In this document: in pieces, positions 26,601 to 38,600 of the stretch
Numbering within the stretch: the first letter of the stretch is position 1
How the letters are laid out: every line of letters begins with the position of its first letter
NCBI RefSeq assembly: GCF_021134715.1
Contig: NC_060017.1
Coordinates: forward strand, 7,192,001-7,256,000
Reading direction: 5' to 3'
DNA from: Daphnia pulex
Taxonomy: Eukaryota > Arthropoda > Branchiopoda > Diplostraca > Daphniidae
DNA: 64,000 nt
Notes under the pieces: model-generated
The model's input: the letters and a program-made list of their open reading frames with translations, nothing else
Told to the model about the DNA's origin: nothing
Database searches by the model: none
Program-made: the position numbers and the translations under genes

Positions 26601-29070
26601 GCCAAGTGCAATAACTCCGTCCGTTTTCATCCGCCACTGATATGACGTCATTCAACGCGTTTAATGCCTAAATCATTATTTGTCCTCAGACCGAATTGAT
26701 AAATGTACAAATGGCAAAAAAAGGTTTTGACATCAATTCACGACGATAAAGGACAAACCACATGCTGCATATCAAGCGCACATGGGTGGTGACTATGGGG
26801 TATCATCTCTAATATTACGCAGCACCTGATGATTGCATGCGGCAGATGACTTTTCGGGGAAGGCGGGCAGGTGCGCTTGTGTAAAATCCTCGCTCGCGTG
26901 GCTGGCAGATAATAATACCAAAAGGTGTAGTAGTATATAGACGATGGAGAGTGTGGCTCCGTGTTGTGTGTATATACTACTACGTAATAGCTACCCCCAT
27001 CGTCAGCCTGAAAGCAATATTCATGAGATTTGTGTAAATGTAGTACTACTACAAGAACAGCAACATATCGATTATCTGGCTGTGTAACAAAAATAAAAAG
27101 TCGAAAGGAAAGGTGGACAAAAAGTCAACAATAACCTTTAACGGAGCAGCTGTTGTTGTTGTTATTATTTGACTGGAATTAAATACAGTTTTTTCCCGGT
27201 ATAATCACAATCAGCCCGTAACTATTGAATCTATTTCATCGCTAAATAATCCCAACAAGTTAGTTATAATTAAAAAAAAACGGTGGAATTCCATTGTGGA
27301 AAGTGAAGTAAAAGACAAAAAATCTGACGAATGTCAACACACACTCGGATGGTTACATGGTGGCTTATAACATGGCAGCAGCACACGTAACAACGACCAA
27401 AAAAAAATGACGTCAGATGTTCGCTCTTTATTTATTTCACTGTCCGGTTGTATTGTATGATACACAGAGCATTCATCCAAATTCTGAAGAAATCGGAATG
27501 GACCACTTCTATCGTATCTCCCATTTTTTTTTTCGGGTTTTAGACGTGTGTGTGTGTTGTCCGGTTACAAAAAATCACAAGAATAGAAATAAAAAAACGG
27601 TCTGTTTGCAATCATTCTCTCCTTATAGTGTGTGTGTGTTCTTCAAACGGGAAATGTGCAGTTGTGCCGATGCTGGTACATTCATGACGTGGGAACACAC
27701 AGCACCGTAGACAAATCTGGCACATTTCTTTTCTCTTTAGACATTCGTTTTTGATTCTCGTCGCCCACGATGATGCTTCAATCAAAAAATGGAAAGCGAT
27801 TATTCCTTTTTATAAAATAAAAAAAAAGGAGAGAGAGGAAAAAAAAAAATCTATCTATCGCATGATAATAGGCAACGAGCGAGCCTTTCTTTGCCCGTCA
27901 AGTCCGTCCACTCGACAACTAGTCGGCTCCCTACCATTCTATAAGCAAGTCCACACGGGACTTTGGTTCGCTATTCACATCCCTTATAAAATAGGAATGG
28001 AGGGGGGGAGAGCCAGATATACACTGCAGCAGAGATGTATAACAATATATCAACAAGATGTTGGCTTTTGTTTGTCAAGAGATCAAAAGAGACTACTAGG
28101 GCTGTACTTGACTCTCTTCATGAATGTTCCAACTTCCCCTCTCATTATTCTCCCATGCGCCTTTTATTATACACCGGATTATTTATGAACTTTTTCCCTT
28201 TTTTCTTCCATCGAGTTCCGTTGGACAGTTTGCGAGTTTTTTCTTTAGAAATAAATATACAAGACCGTAAATGTTTAGCTTAATAATTTATGCGCTAAAG
28301 ATCTATATCAATTTGCCATTTGGGAAATAAAATAAAATACTAGCGAATAACTGTTTTTCTTCCATTGGATCCGAGGCTTCGTGTGAGGGCCTGTGTGTGA
28401 CGTGTGTTTTTGCTCCTGTTTGCCGGCTCAATCACCATCTTGTTTTTTCTTGTCGATGGCTATCGACGGAATAGATGATGGATGGTTTGTTCCAGGGGGG
28501 GGGGGAGTTTGGGTGTTCCAGGAAGAAGTAGCTCGTTCCTTTTCTTGACGTGATGAGATCGAGCTCACCTCTCAGTAGGGTGGCCCACACACAACTGTTT
28601 TGGGTTAGGGGGCAGAGAATGTCAAGCTGTTTGTAAAATTGTGATCCTTTTAGCAGTCAATTTACTCTTCATTATTCTTTCTTTCAGCGTTTTGTATTTT
28701 AACACGGATTTTCTCGAGTGTACATAAATCATTCGAAACAAATGACAACTCGATCGATTTTTGGTTAATCGATTATTTTGGTGGGAAGTGCAGACGGCAT
28801 TGTTCGAGCCGCGAAATTAGTTATGCACGTGATTGACAACGTGTTCCTCCTATTAAAAAACAAGTTTTTTCCCTTTTTTCCAACCTTTCACTAATGTTGG
28901 TTATTCTGTCTGGTTTGATCGATTAAAATCTTGATTTTGTTTATCATTTGACTCGCCCTAAAACGTGTGTTGGCTGTCATGAGTGTGTCTGTTGAACATT
29001 GTCTCGAAACCAGTTTTAATTGAGTGACAAACAAGGCAATAGTTTCGTCTCTAATAAACCAGTTACAGCA
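17620..29070. other. 11.4 kb without a recognisable gene
   Basis: No protein homology was seen on either strand. The DNA is rich in CTT, CA and TCTC repeats. A short near-perfect hairpin sits at 19428-19471, a (CA)n tract at about 21058, and an 11-G run at 28495-28505. The region could be an intergenic space or a large intron of a gene whose exons were not recognised. Confidence 0.55.
19428..19471. repeat. Short inverted repeat (hairpin)
   Basis: GTCCTCGTG at 19428-19436 pairs with CACGAGGAC at 19463-19471. After one A/A mismatch the inner arms (ATACCC with GGGTGT, one wobble) also pair, giving a stem of about 15 pairs around a 12-nt loop. It is too short for a canonical pre-miRNA. Function is unknown. 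Confidence 0.55.
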
Positions 29071-29073
29071 AAT

Positions 29074-31530
29074 ATGACGACTCTACAGGAAATATTCGAA
29101 ATTCTTAAAGATCTCAAGCAAAACTTGATAACTGTTCATGGACCCAATCCAGTTTTCCCACACCCAAACAAGTGAGTTTTTTGTTTGTCAAGTGTTTGGC
29201 ATTCATTTGTTTTCGCAATTTTGATGTCTGTCTTCATATCATGTATCCTTTTTTAATGTGCTTGCTTCGTCCTGATAATTCAACAACGTTTCATCCATTA
29301 AGGGAGGAAACCCTGGCCCGAATAGAGGATTACATTATCCTTGTTGTGGCAGCCATAAGTCGAGGGGATTGGCCGTTGCAGTTGCCGATTCACGGCAGTG
29401 ACGAGATGATGACCTGGAAATTGGCCAAACAACGACGTAAATGCTTGCTTCTATTCCACCTACTAGCCAAGTCCCATGCACTTTTGCGAACCAACACCAC
29501 ATCCACCAAACGGTACTCGACTTGCTCGACTTTCCACTGCTGACTGATGATACCTCATTGCACCGTATTTACATTGCCTCTTGATTATCCATCTCGGGGT
29601 TAGACTTGTCCCTTTTCTTCCTCCTTTCTAATCCAATAAGCCGTCTCAGTTGGCGCATCACGACTAGGGCCACAGCCCCTCGCATTTGGCGCATAACTAA
29701 CTTTGGACGAGTCAGATGAGCAAGCCTCACGTGTTTGTACTAAACATTCGTTACACGAACTCGTCAGTGCGTCTTTTCTTCCCCTCCCTATTGTGTTTGT
29801 CGTCTCTTTTCTTTTATTTCCACCGATTTTTTGTTTTTTGTTCTGTCTGACTGTATATCAGGGATATCTACTACGAAGACGTCTCGTTATGGGGGAGCCA
29901 ACCGGTACTGGACAGCATGGTAACCCAGATGACAAAACTGCTGAATATTCCTCGATGCTGTCTCAATATTGGTGCCACTTCTAAAGGATTGGTGGCAGGT
30001 TCTCTCAACTTTCTCGATGGCGATGGCAAGCTCATTGATTGCCAAACACCAACTGGTATGCAGATAGATATTGCCCTTTTTTGTGTGTGCGTCTAATCCT
30101 CCACTCACCTCTACTAACCTTATTTTTTTTTCTTTCAAACAATAGGGATTTTGATACCAAACGATGTCGAAAAACTTTCTCAATTCCGGTCCAAAGCTCA
30201 CCTCGTTTTGGTGGTGGAAAAAGACAGTACGTTCCAGAAACTGATTGACGATAAGATCGAACGCTTCATCGGTGACTGCATCCTCATTACGGTGAGAGTG
30301 ATTTTATTTTTAATGGAATAAGTGCGTTGGGGTGTTTCATCATGCAGCAGCAGCAGCACTCGTACTCTTCAATGATTCTTGTGAATCTATTATATATGTA
30401 CTAACTATGCTCGCAGGGAAAAGGTTATCCGGACGTCAACACTCGCCGCTTCTTGCGTCGCTTGTGGGATGAGCTGCAACTTCCCCCTTTGGCGTTAGTG
30501 GATGCAGATCCTCACGGCATCTCCATTCTCGCTGTGTATCGATTCGGAAGTCAAGTATGTGAACATGGGACTATCCAAGTCCATTCCGGAATGCGAGTCC
30601 AGTGTCATTTTAATGTTGCCACTAAATTCTTGTTGCCCTTTCCCACACACCCTATCCCGAATAGAATTTGGAAGACATTGAACACTTGTCCACGCCTCAA
30701 CTGAGATATATCGGTCTTCAGCCAAGCGATATTGAAGCTTTGCAGATTCCCGACGAGGCCAAATTGCCACTAACCCAACGCGATCGATCCCTTGTCGACA
30801 CCCTGGCCAGCCGTCCCTTTATAACTCAAAATCAACTTCTCCACGATCAGGTAAAATTGTCACATTCTTTTGAAACTTTTCCGACAAGATCTCTACGTAT
30901 GGTCATATGTATATGCGCATTCCTCAGAACTCTTTAGGGATACGCATCACGTCTTATTATATTCGAGTGTAGGGGCATCTGGGAATCTGTCTGGGTTATC
31001 AAACAAAAGAAAGTCGGTCTAGTTAAGAGTCAAATGACTTTTCGTCGGTTCTTTCATTCATAACAAGGGCTCGATCTGGACTTTTAATCGATTTCCTCTT
31101 GTAATCAACATCGCGCTTTATTCACTTCAGAGCACCTCCTTTTCTTCAAAGGGCTCCGTATATATAGTGGCTGGATGATTTTAGTATTATAACTCCGGCT
31201 TTTGTTTGCCCGCAAACAAAGACCCGATTGATCTTTCAACCGCCAACAGAGAAAAGTTCAAAACATCTTTGATCTTTTTATTTTTGTATTTTTATAGCGT
31301 CGGGTGGGGGGATGATTTAAATATTGCCACATTTTTTAATTGCCGTCCATATTTTCGTCTTCGAAATTAATTCTTGGTCGATGTCTTTCTTGGAACCGTG
31401 TGACGCGCAGCTGCTTAGATTGCGCCGATTGGATTGCAAGGTTGAAATCCAGGGTCTGACGAAAATCCACCCGCAGTTTCTCTCCCGCACCTACCTACCG
31501 GCAAAGATCCAGTCCATGTCGTGGATGTGA
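29074..31530 (+). CDS. SPO11: SPO11 meiotic DNA topoisomerase VI-A-like protein
   Basis: Seven exons: 29074-29171, 29303-29512, 29862-30055, 30146-30291, 30417-30554, 30665-30850 and 31411-31530. All are GT-AG and in phase, giving 363 residues; animal relatives are about 360-400. SPO11 makes the programmed double-strand breaks that start meiotic recombination by a tyrosine attack on DNA. The winged-helix part carries the diagnostic RDIYY; the second Tyr (Y107) aligns with the catalytic Tyr of yeast and mouse. The Toprim part has VVEKDSTFQ (E192) and LVDADPHG (D245 and D247), the metal-binding acidic residues. The C-terminus keeps the [12 protein letters not shown] motif. All key residues are present and no break was found, so this looks functional. 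Start: first ATG, just before an in-frame N-terminal helix. The last intron (560 bp) is the largest. Confidence 0.95.
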
Positions 31531-31614
31531 AAACCTGGAAACCTACAAACATTTCTTTTCTTTGACTTTTTCCCAGTTTTCTTTCGTTTCGTTTCGTTTC
31601 GCGCAGCTGACGAC

Positions 31615-31620
31615 AATAAA
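31615..31620 (+). terminator. Polyadenylation signal AATAAA of SPO11
   Basis: AATAAA lies 85 bp after the SPO11 stop, following a TTTCG pentanucleotide repeat at about 31581-31600. It is the nearest canonical signal. Its use is inferred. Confidence 0.6.
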
Positions 31621-32753
31621 ACGACACCGTCACTCTCGCAAGATTTACCGACATCTTATTACTTAACCCTGAAAGGGCGTGAGTGGCAGTGTTAGTATAA
31701 ATAGCTGCCTCCTATAGTGGCCCAGTGACGATTTTTTTAACTTGAACTAGTAACAAGTACTTGGAATTCTATGCAAGCCAACCCATCAGCTAGTGAGATG
31801 TCTGCAAGCCAGTCCAAAGGCGATATGCACTACTTTGAGTCTGATTGGTCTGCTTGTGTAAAAAAAGAAATCCCATTGTTAAAGTTCGAATCGCTTGTCT
31901 TAAAAAAAAAAAGAAAAGGGGAGGAAGAAAGAATGCAATCAAACCGAGTAGCAAACGGCCATGACTGTGAAGGAATTGCGCACGGGAATGGGAAAGAGCA
32001 CGAGCTCGAGAAAACTCGTAAAACATGAACCCATACTTTTGTCTCTCTCTCTCTCCACTGCTGCTGCTACTACTACTACTGTCCTGTGTCTTCTCACTAC
32101 CCCCCTATTGCTTGGTTGAACATGAACATCAAAAAAGATTTGTTTCGTTTCTCGATTTAAGGCGATTGGGATCGTAACCCAGTGGGCCAACAGACAGCAA
32201 GCAGATATTACGGGCGGAAGGCAGTTCAGACATCTCTCTTTTCTCTCTCTCTCTCGCTTTTATATTTTTTGTCGCATAAGAAGAATGGAAAGAAGATGGG
32301 AGGGAAGCGAAGAGTTCTGTGGCCCCTTTAGTACTTATTTCCATTGTTCCAGTCGGTGGAGGATGCTCAAGTGGACTACGAGTGAGAAAAAGGAGGAAGC
32401 AGAGGGGGGATAGAAGTTGCCACTCGATCCACAGTCGTCGTCAGACTCCCCTAGTAAGTCTCCATCCCTATTATTTTTATTTTTTTGTTCCATAAAAAGA
32501 GATAGAGGGAGGGAACCGATTGCAGAGGAAGACGAAGAATGAGCTATCCTTCATAGATGAAGCGCAGGAAAAACGAGAAGAATCTCTTTTGGGTTAGATA
32601 GGAATCTTGGAGTGGGTAGGGATTGCCTTCTTATTCCTCCTCCCAAACAGAAATCCATCTACACACGTTAAGCCATCGAGTAGTTACGTATAGAACAATG
32701 ATATAAGAATAATAAGAAATCCTTGGCGCTCGTTCTCTGCCAAACTCTTTTCT

Positions 32754-32761
32754 CTCCTTTC
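32754..32761. repeat. Left 8-bp target-site duplication (CTCCTTTC)
   Basis: CTCCTTTC directly precedes the left terminal inverted repeat and is repeated exactly at 33637-33644 after the right one. An 8-bp duplication is the signature of hAT-type transposition. Confidence 0.88.
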
Positions 32762-32799
32762 CGGGGGTTGGCAACTCAAAATTTGGGTGTACGAGGATT

Positions 32800-32885
32800 C
32801 AGAATCTCAGAGATTCCGAGAGATTCTAGAGATTCTGAGAGATTCTGAGAGATTCTACGAGATTTCCTCGAGATTCTGAATCAAG
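32800..32885. repeat. Left subterminal AGATTCT repeat cluster
   Basis: Head-to-tail degenerate copies of (GAG)AGATTCT inside the left end of the hAT-like element, after the phrase GGGTGTACGAGGATTC. Such subterminal motifs are often transposase binding sites in hAT elements. Confidence 0.8.
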
Positions 32886-33460
32886 TTTTCCCCGAAATTC
32901 CGCTAGGGGCGCCACTAGTCCTTGGCCCAGTTTCTGTACAGAAGTATGCACTATGTTACGTAGTGGGCGTAGCTCCGTTTTGGCATGCTCTATACAGCTT
33001 ATAGACATGTAGATCGTATTATCTTTAAGATAATTTACTGATAGGAAAAGGTGCTAAATAGGTTTTGTAGTTTCAAATAAGATGAAGTAATCTGATAGTT
33101 AGAAATTTGATAGGTTTGAATTAAAAGTCCAGATTATTAATTTTAAAATAAAATATACGGGGAAAATTAACTTTAATTGCTGGGAATTATTGGCATATTA
33201 TCAATAAAGTTTTTTTAACCATAAATTTTTCCCACCCCATTTTACATTCATGAGCAGATTAAAAAATGTGTACCCCACCATTCGGCGGGAAAAAGGAGGG
33301 AAAATTTAAAAAGATTTAGCGCAACCCATATTTTTACATTTTGCAGTATTTCTAGTGCATTTTTTACAATTGGAGCTTTTCAAAGACCAAATTCACAAAA
33401 TATCTTGAATTTTAGACGGTTTTGGGGTAGTTTAAAGTTAAAAAAGGGGGTAAATTTAGT

Positions 33461-33620
33461 GAGATTCTGGAGATTCTACGAGATTCTATGGGATTCTACG
33501 GGATTCTGTGAGATTCTAAAGATTCTACGAGATTCTGAAGATTCTATGAGATTCCGGGGATTCTGGAGGGATTCTTGAGATTCTGACAAGATTCTGGCTA
33601 GGGTGTACGAGGATTCTGGG
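33461..33620. repeat. Right subterminal AGATTCT repeat cluster
   Basis: More than ten degenerate copies of GAGATTCT in the same orientation as the left cluster. They are followed by a second copy of GGGTGTACGAGGATTC just inside the right terminal repeat. Confidence 0.8.
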
Positions 33621-33636
33621 GAGTTGCCAACCCCCG

Positions 33637-33644
33637 CTCCTTTC
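33637..33644. repeat. Right 8-bp target-site duplication (CTCCTTTC)
   Basis: Exact match of the 8 bp at 32754-32761, directly after the right terminal inverted repeat. Confidence 0.88.
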
Positions 33645-34487
33645 GGCCGAGGATCTTCTCGCTCGTGATCCTCTTTCATTTCTTGTTTCTATATATCGTC
33701 AGCTGCGCATTTCAACGTCAGAGACCCACCAGGACTGGGCTGCTGAGACTCCCGCCGTCTCTATATACGCATTGTAATAAGGGAATATCGATTCGGACGG
33801 GTTGTTTGGCTGAGTGTATGGATAGCTAGCTACTCTACACAGTCGAGATATTCTATATACACAGATATACATAGTATAAAGTCTCAACCGAGCTCTGCAC
33901 ATGTATTTGCTGGGGCATTCGCAGCCTTTGAAATAGGGAGACCCTGCGGTGCCATTAAATATTCATCATTGCCATCTCCAGCCCTTTAATGGTTACTCTT
34001 TCTCTTTCCCCTGCTGTTTGCGCGCATCATCCAGCTTAAGAAGTAGGACCTGTTGGCGACATCATAATGGCGAGTCGGCCCATTTCCTTTATAGCTTCGA
34101 TCCTTTTTTTCTTCTTCCCCGCCGCAAATTGCCCCAACGTCAATTATTGGAAGCCCCCTCTACTCCTCCATCTATTTTGTTTTTTCTTTGAATTTACTCC
34201 CGACTCTTTTAGCACGCTAGGAATAACCCAGCAAATAACTCAGATCTGAGTGCTGCTGCATGTTGCATGGAAATGAGGTGATAGACTCTTGTGCGAACGG
34301 GAGCACTTTTGCGGCGCTGGCTGGAAAAGCGCAAGGATTTCCAGGAGGATACCATTTGAAGAGGGTGGTGGTGGGGAGAGAGAGGTAGGAGCGACGCTTG
34401 CGCATTTGCCCGGTCAAAAGGAAGTGTAACGCAAAAAGAAGCGGCCAACTCCCGAAGAACCCCCTCTGTGTACTACGCGACGGGACC

Positions 34488-34633
34488 TCTATAAACAGCC
34501 CTCGTTTGTCGGCTTCCAGTCGAGAGAGGAAGCTGAGCGCCATGCAGCACTACCATGACATCTCCTCCGACATTCTCGGCCGTTACTCTCAGAGCCCAGT
34601 GGGTACCGCACCAGCCCAAGAAATTCGCAGATA
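34488..34633 (+). promoter_or_regulatory. TATA-type promoter followed by a 30-codon ORF
   Basis: CTATAAACAG at about 34488-34497 is followed about 30 bp on by CCAGTC, an initiator-like word, and then by an ATG at 34542. That ATG opens a 30-residue frame (MQHYHDISSDILGRYSQ..., stop at 34633) with even codon use and a non-repetitive protein. It may be the first exon of an unrecognised spliced gene (possible donor GTACCG within it) or a true short ORF. I do not recognise the protein. Spacing of TATA to initiator fits a core promoter. Function is inferred. Confidence 0.35.
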
Positions 34634-35670
34634 AGTTTTGACCAAGGTGTGATCGTTAAATAGCGCAAAAGCGACAGTGTCTGTCACGCCGAGTGCGCCG
34701 AGTCATCAAAATCCAATAGGCCACAGCATCCGTTGGCGAGGAAATCCGCAGGATCAACAAGTGCCAACCGCTTCGCTGCTGGACACACGGGAGTCGCGCC
34801 GCCCTTTCTTTTTTGAAGTATGGATGTTACTACACTTTTGCAAACCACCGAGGCTCCATTGGTTGATCGATCTTATATCGATCGACCGATATTGGACAGC
34901 CGGGGGGAGGCCTAGTCAACAACTTAAACTACATCCAACAATTTTCTTCTTCTTCTTTTTGAATATAGTTGTTGCTTCGCATGTCGCCGGAATAAAAAAG
35001 AAGAAGAAGAGGCGACTGTCTTGTTCAATTCCCATCTTTGGTACGTATATACAAATAACATTATTTGATTAGAGTGCATTTAATCATGGGGCCCATTACT
35101 CTAGCCAAAAGTATGGAGCGGGATGATTAAATTAGACTTTGATTAGAAAGTTGTTTGCTGGTCGCATGATGAGTTTCGACGAAATTAAAAGAAACTTGCC
35201 TAATTTGCTTCTCAACTTTTTCTCTCCCCACGTCTCGTTTCATGTTTTGACTTTTTTGGGCGGCCTTTATGCAATCATATGGAATACCCCCCAAAAAAGA
35301 GCAACCGGTTATATACATCTCCGTGTGCTGCGCCAGTGTGTGTGTGTGTATTTTGGATCGTGTGTGGAAAGTGTGAGCTCCTAGTCTCAACTTGACGCTC
35401 AATAGTTTGTGGATCTTCACACGCTCTCCCATGAGTGCCTCGGGGAAGAGCCATTCTATAAGCGGCTAGTGAACAAAAAGGAAAAAAAAAGTTTCAGCAA
35501 CTCTTTATCTTCTTCTCTTGTCGATCCCAGGCGGCATTTTTTCAAAAAAATTCAAACCGGATAATACGCACAAAGGCGTGAAGGAAAAACAGGAGCGGAA
35601 ACAATTTGGTCGATCCCGGTGGATCGGGTTTGGATGAAAAACGTTTTGCGGAAGGAGGAAGTTTGAAGTT

Positions 35671-35694
35671 ATGAATCAACTGCGTCATGGATGA
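35671..35694 (+). promoter_or_regulatory. Upstream ORF overlapping the start of the two-span membrane protein gene
   Basis: ATG at 35671 opens a seven-codon frame that stops at 35694. It overlaps the main ATG at 35687 in another frame. Ribosomes that use the first ATG would pass the main start, so it could lower translation of the main frame. Seen directly; effect inferred. Confidence 0.45.
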
Positions 35695-38600
35695 TCAAGG
35701 CGGCACTATTCAAATTGTCGTGACGCCCAATTGTCCGGCGACGGAGAGTTTGCTGGACGGCGGTCAAGAGAATGCGGACCCTAATCAAGAAAGTTCGCCG
35801 TGCTTACTGGATCCGACCGCCACTGCGGCTGTATCAACCGACTGCAGCCGATCCGTCATCAGCCACGGGTCCAGCAACATCAGTTACCAGCAGCGACAAC
35901 GCCGGGCTCAGTGGAAAGGCATCGGAACCACTTGCATGTGGAACGCCTTTCGGGCCAGCTTCTTTGGTCTCCTTTTGCTGGTCTCCGGATGCATCGTCGT
36001 CCTTGTCGGTATTTATTAAACATACTTGTTTTATTTTAATTTTACTCCGCTTTTGTTGCTCTTTCTAACATGACATTTTCATTCAATGTAATTGACTTGT
36101 TTAGGATAGACCCAGCTTTGATCCCTTTGAGTAGAGATTTCATTCCTCGTGTACATCTATTTCATCATCCGGTCCCCTGTATTAAATGTGACTCGACGTA
36201 CCAGTGAACTCTGTGTACAACCCAACCACCATTAGACATGCAGTAGGAGTGTACACCTTATTGTTTATTTGCGTGCGATGGTGGACCTGGAGGGGAGGGG
36301 AGTGTAGGAGGTGGTGGTGGGTTATAGCAGCCGGTGGTGTTGCTCCCTTGATACTCTGGGCGTCCTACTGAGTGTGTGCTGTCTTCGTATAGACACATCA
36401 GAAGCGCGGACGCGTCGTGAAAAATAAAGAAAAAGGGGGAGTCAAGGGGACAGAAAAGAAATAAAAGAAACGTTACGTAAAGAAAAAAAGGAAGCTTTTT
36501 TGCCTGCCATCTGGCATATGCTGTTCCCTTCACGCCGTAGCGCTTCATGTCGACTCTATTGATCCAATGAACCATTGCAACAGTCGCACACGGTGTGTAA
36601 TAAATCCCGACCACCTTGGCTTGTCCATTTAAAATTTACCTTCTCATCAATTTCTTCTTTCTCCCCTCTTTTTTTTATTTTTATTATTTTCTTTTCCTTA
36701 TCGTCCTGATTTCGCTTTTCTCCGCCAGAGCCGAAAGGAAATTGCGATCGCCATTGATTTCCTTGCCAGTCAGCAGCAGCAGCAGCAGAGCAGTAGCCGT
36801 GGCTTTACGAGTCGGCGAATAGACCGTGACATTGTTCAAATATAGCCACTGTAATGGTTCGCCTTTTCTCCCACGTCTCTTTCTCTCGGCTTTTTCTTCC
36901 CTTCATAAAAGTGACTGCCCTCCCTGGAAGGCACGGGGTGGATGGGTGGATGGGAAGGGGGAAGGCAATGATTATCGATCCGCTCATTATGTGGTCCGGA
37001 GATGAGTAGCATAAGGCTCTATAATGCAATACAGGGCCGGCACTCGTCGGGTTGTAGAACTATTTTCTGGGATGTGGCGGCCATCAACTTTTGCGGGAGA
37101 ATTCCTCGGCGACACATTTTTGTTCTTCCTTTCGGAAATTTTGTTGCCACAGGTGGACGCGGCTGTGTGTCGGCATCGCCGCTTTTTTGGCTACTTTGGT
37201 CGTTTTCACTTCATCTTCTTTGCGCAAAGATCAGGTCAAAACAAAAGCCAGAGAAAAAACAAACAACTCTGAAAAGAAAAAAAAACAAGTCGAGAAGAAA
37301 TTCCGAAATAAAATCGGGATGAAAGGAAAGCCGCTGCGGCTCGGATGAATCATCTCGCACTCACGTCACGACCCACTCTCTCTCTCTCTCTATTTTCGTT
37401 CCATTTTAACTCGCCTTTGAGGATCGCTTCTCATTTCTCTCGTCTCTCTAATCGCCACCTTTTCCGGCCGTGGCCGGTCACATAGTAGATTGAATCTTTG
37501 TATCAATTAACTTTTTTTTTCCTTTTTATTATTTTTTCTTTTCTACTTTTTTTTTCTTGATTAAATAGGATTCTACTCGGAGTTTCCTTCGATCGAAATC
37601 GCCGTCAACTTTAACCAAACCGTTTCCTTGGTCGATCCAGAGTCGCAGAAACGTCGAGTCAAGTCCTCCTATTCCTACATTGGACCTGTTCTCATCGGAA
37701 TCGGCGGTAAATTTCTTTTAACTTAAAATTTAATGAAATAAGAAAACGTTTTTTAAAATGTGTGAACAAAACGATGATGTCGGCAACTGTTTCCCCCCTC
37801 CAGTAGAAATTGAGTTCGTGAACATAATCTTGATAGGAAAAGGCCACACGTCCGGCATCCCTAGTACTAAGCACGCCAGGTCTTTATTTACATTAACCTA
37901 CTTTGATGGCTGGCAAAAGATTGCCGCATTAATAGTCTCGTAGCTTTTATCTCGATCGAATGTCAACTTTGTCTGTGCCTCCCAACTCTTTCTGGCTCTC
38001 ATTCCGACCCAACATCTCTCTCTTCTCTCTCAAACACTCTCTGGGCTTGTATATTATTAATGTGGTCTCCGTAATCCCTCACTTGGCGCTAGAAGCATTA
38101 AGTAATCCGGATTATTAACGGCCCAACGTGTCCTAATCACCTGCCATTGAAAACACATGTTGCCTAATGTGTTAGACTAGACCAAAAAGGGAGGAAAACT
38201 TTTGTTTTGTATTATATTTCTTTCGACTTAACTCTTGTGCCTGTTTGATTGCAGTTTTCGTGCTGATTGGTGTGGGCGTGGCCACGATGGAGATGCGAGA
38301 CATGACAGCCAAAGTGTTCCCGCTGACGAAACGGCCCTACAAGAAAACCAAGTTGACTTCGGAGGCGCTCGGCACCATGTTCCAAACTCCAACGCAGCGG
38401 ATCATGAAAGAAATGAGCGCCAAAGATAAACGACCGGAACGTCAAACGAGCTTCCGCACTGTTGCAACGCAGACATTTCGAACTCGCCTGTGGCCTTGGT
38501 CAAGGCTCAGGCCGTCGTCGGGTCGTTTCGTGTTTCACGGCAGAATTGTTTTGAGGTCCTGCCATCAACTTTCCACGCCCAAAAGCCAACAGAGTGTCAT

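Larger units (their letters stand above)
32762..33636. mobile_element. Non-autonomous hAT-like element (MITE), 875 bp
   Basis: Perfect 16-bp terminal inverted repeats: CGGGGGTTGGCAACTC at 32762-32777 and GAGTTGCCAACCCCCG at 33621-33636. They are flanked by identical 8-bp direct repeats. The end sequence resembles the CAGGGGTYGGCAAC-type ends known from many hAT elements, with G in place of A at position 2 on both ends. The interior has no transposase frame. The outer ~100 bp on the left and ~160 bp on the right are built of degenerate AGATTCT repeats. The middle is A/T-rich unique DNA. The element would need a transposase from an autonomous relative elsewhere. Its intact ends and target duplication suggest fairly recent insertion. 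Confidence 0.88.

Noticed and set aside
31884..31893. GTTCGAATC, like a tRNA B box
   Set aside because: No A box or cloverleaf around it; no tRNA gene was found in the window.
32826..33679. Ser/Arg/Asn-rich frames such as ESSESRRIFRISQNPVESHR
   Set aside because: They read through the AGATTCT repeats of the hAT-like element and are not genes.
38245..38429. Alternative frame in exon 3 of the TMEM200-like gene (His/Asp-rich)
   Set aside because: Shadow of the spliced frame that carries the second membrane span.
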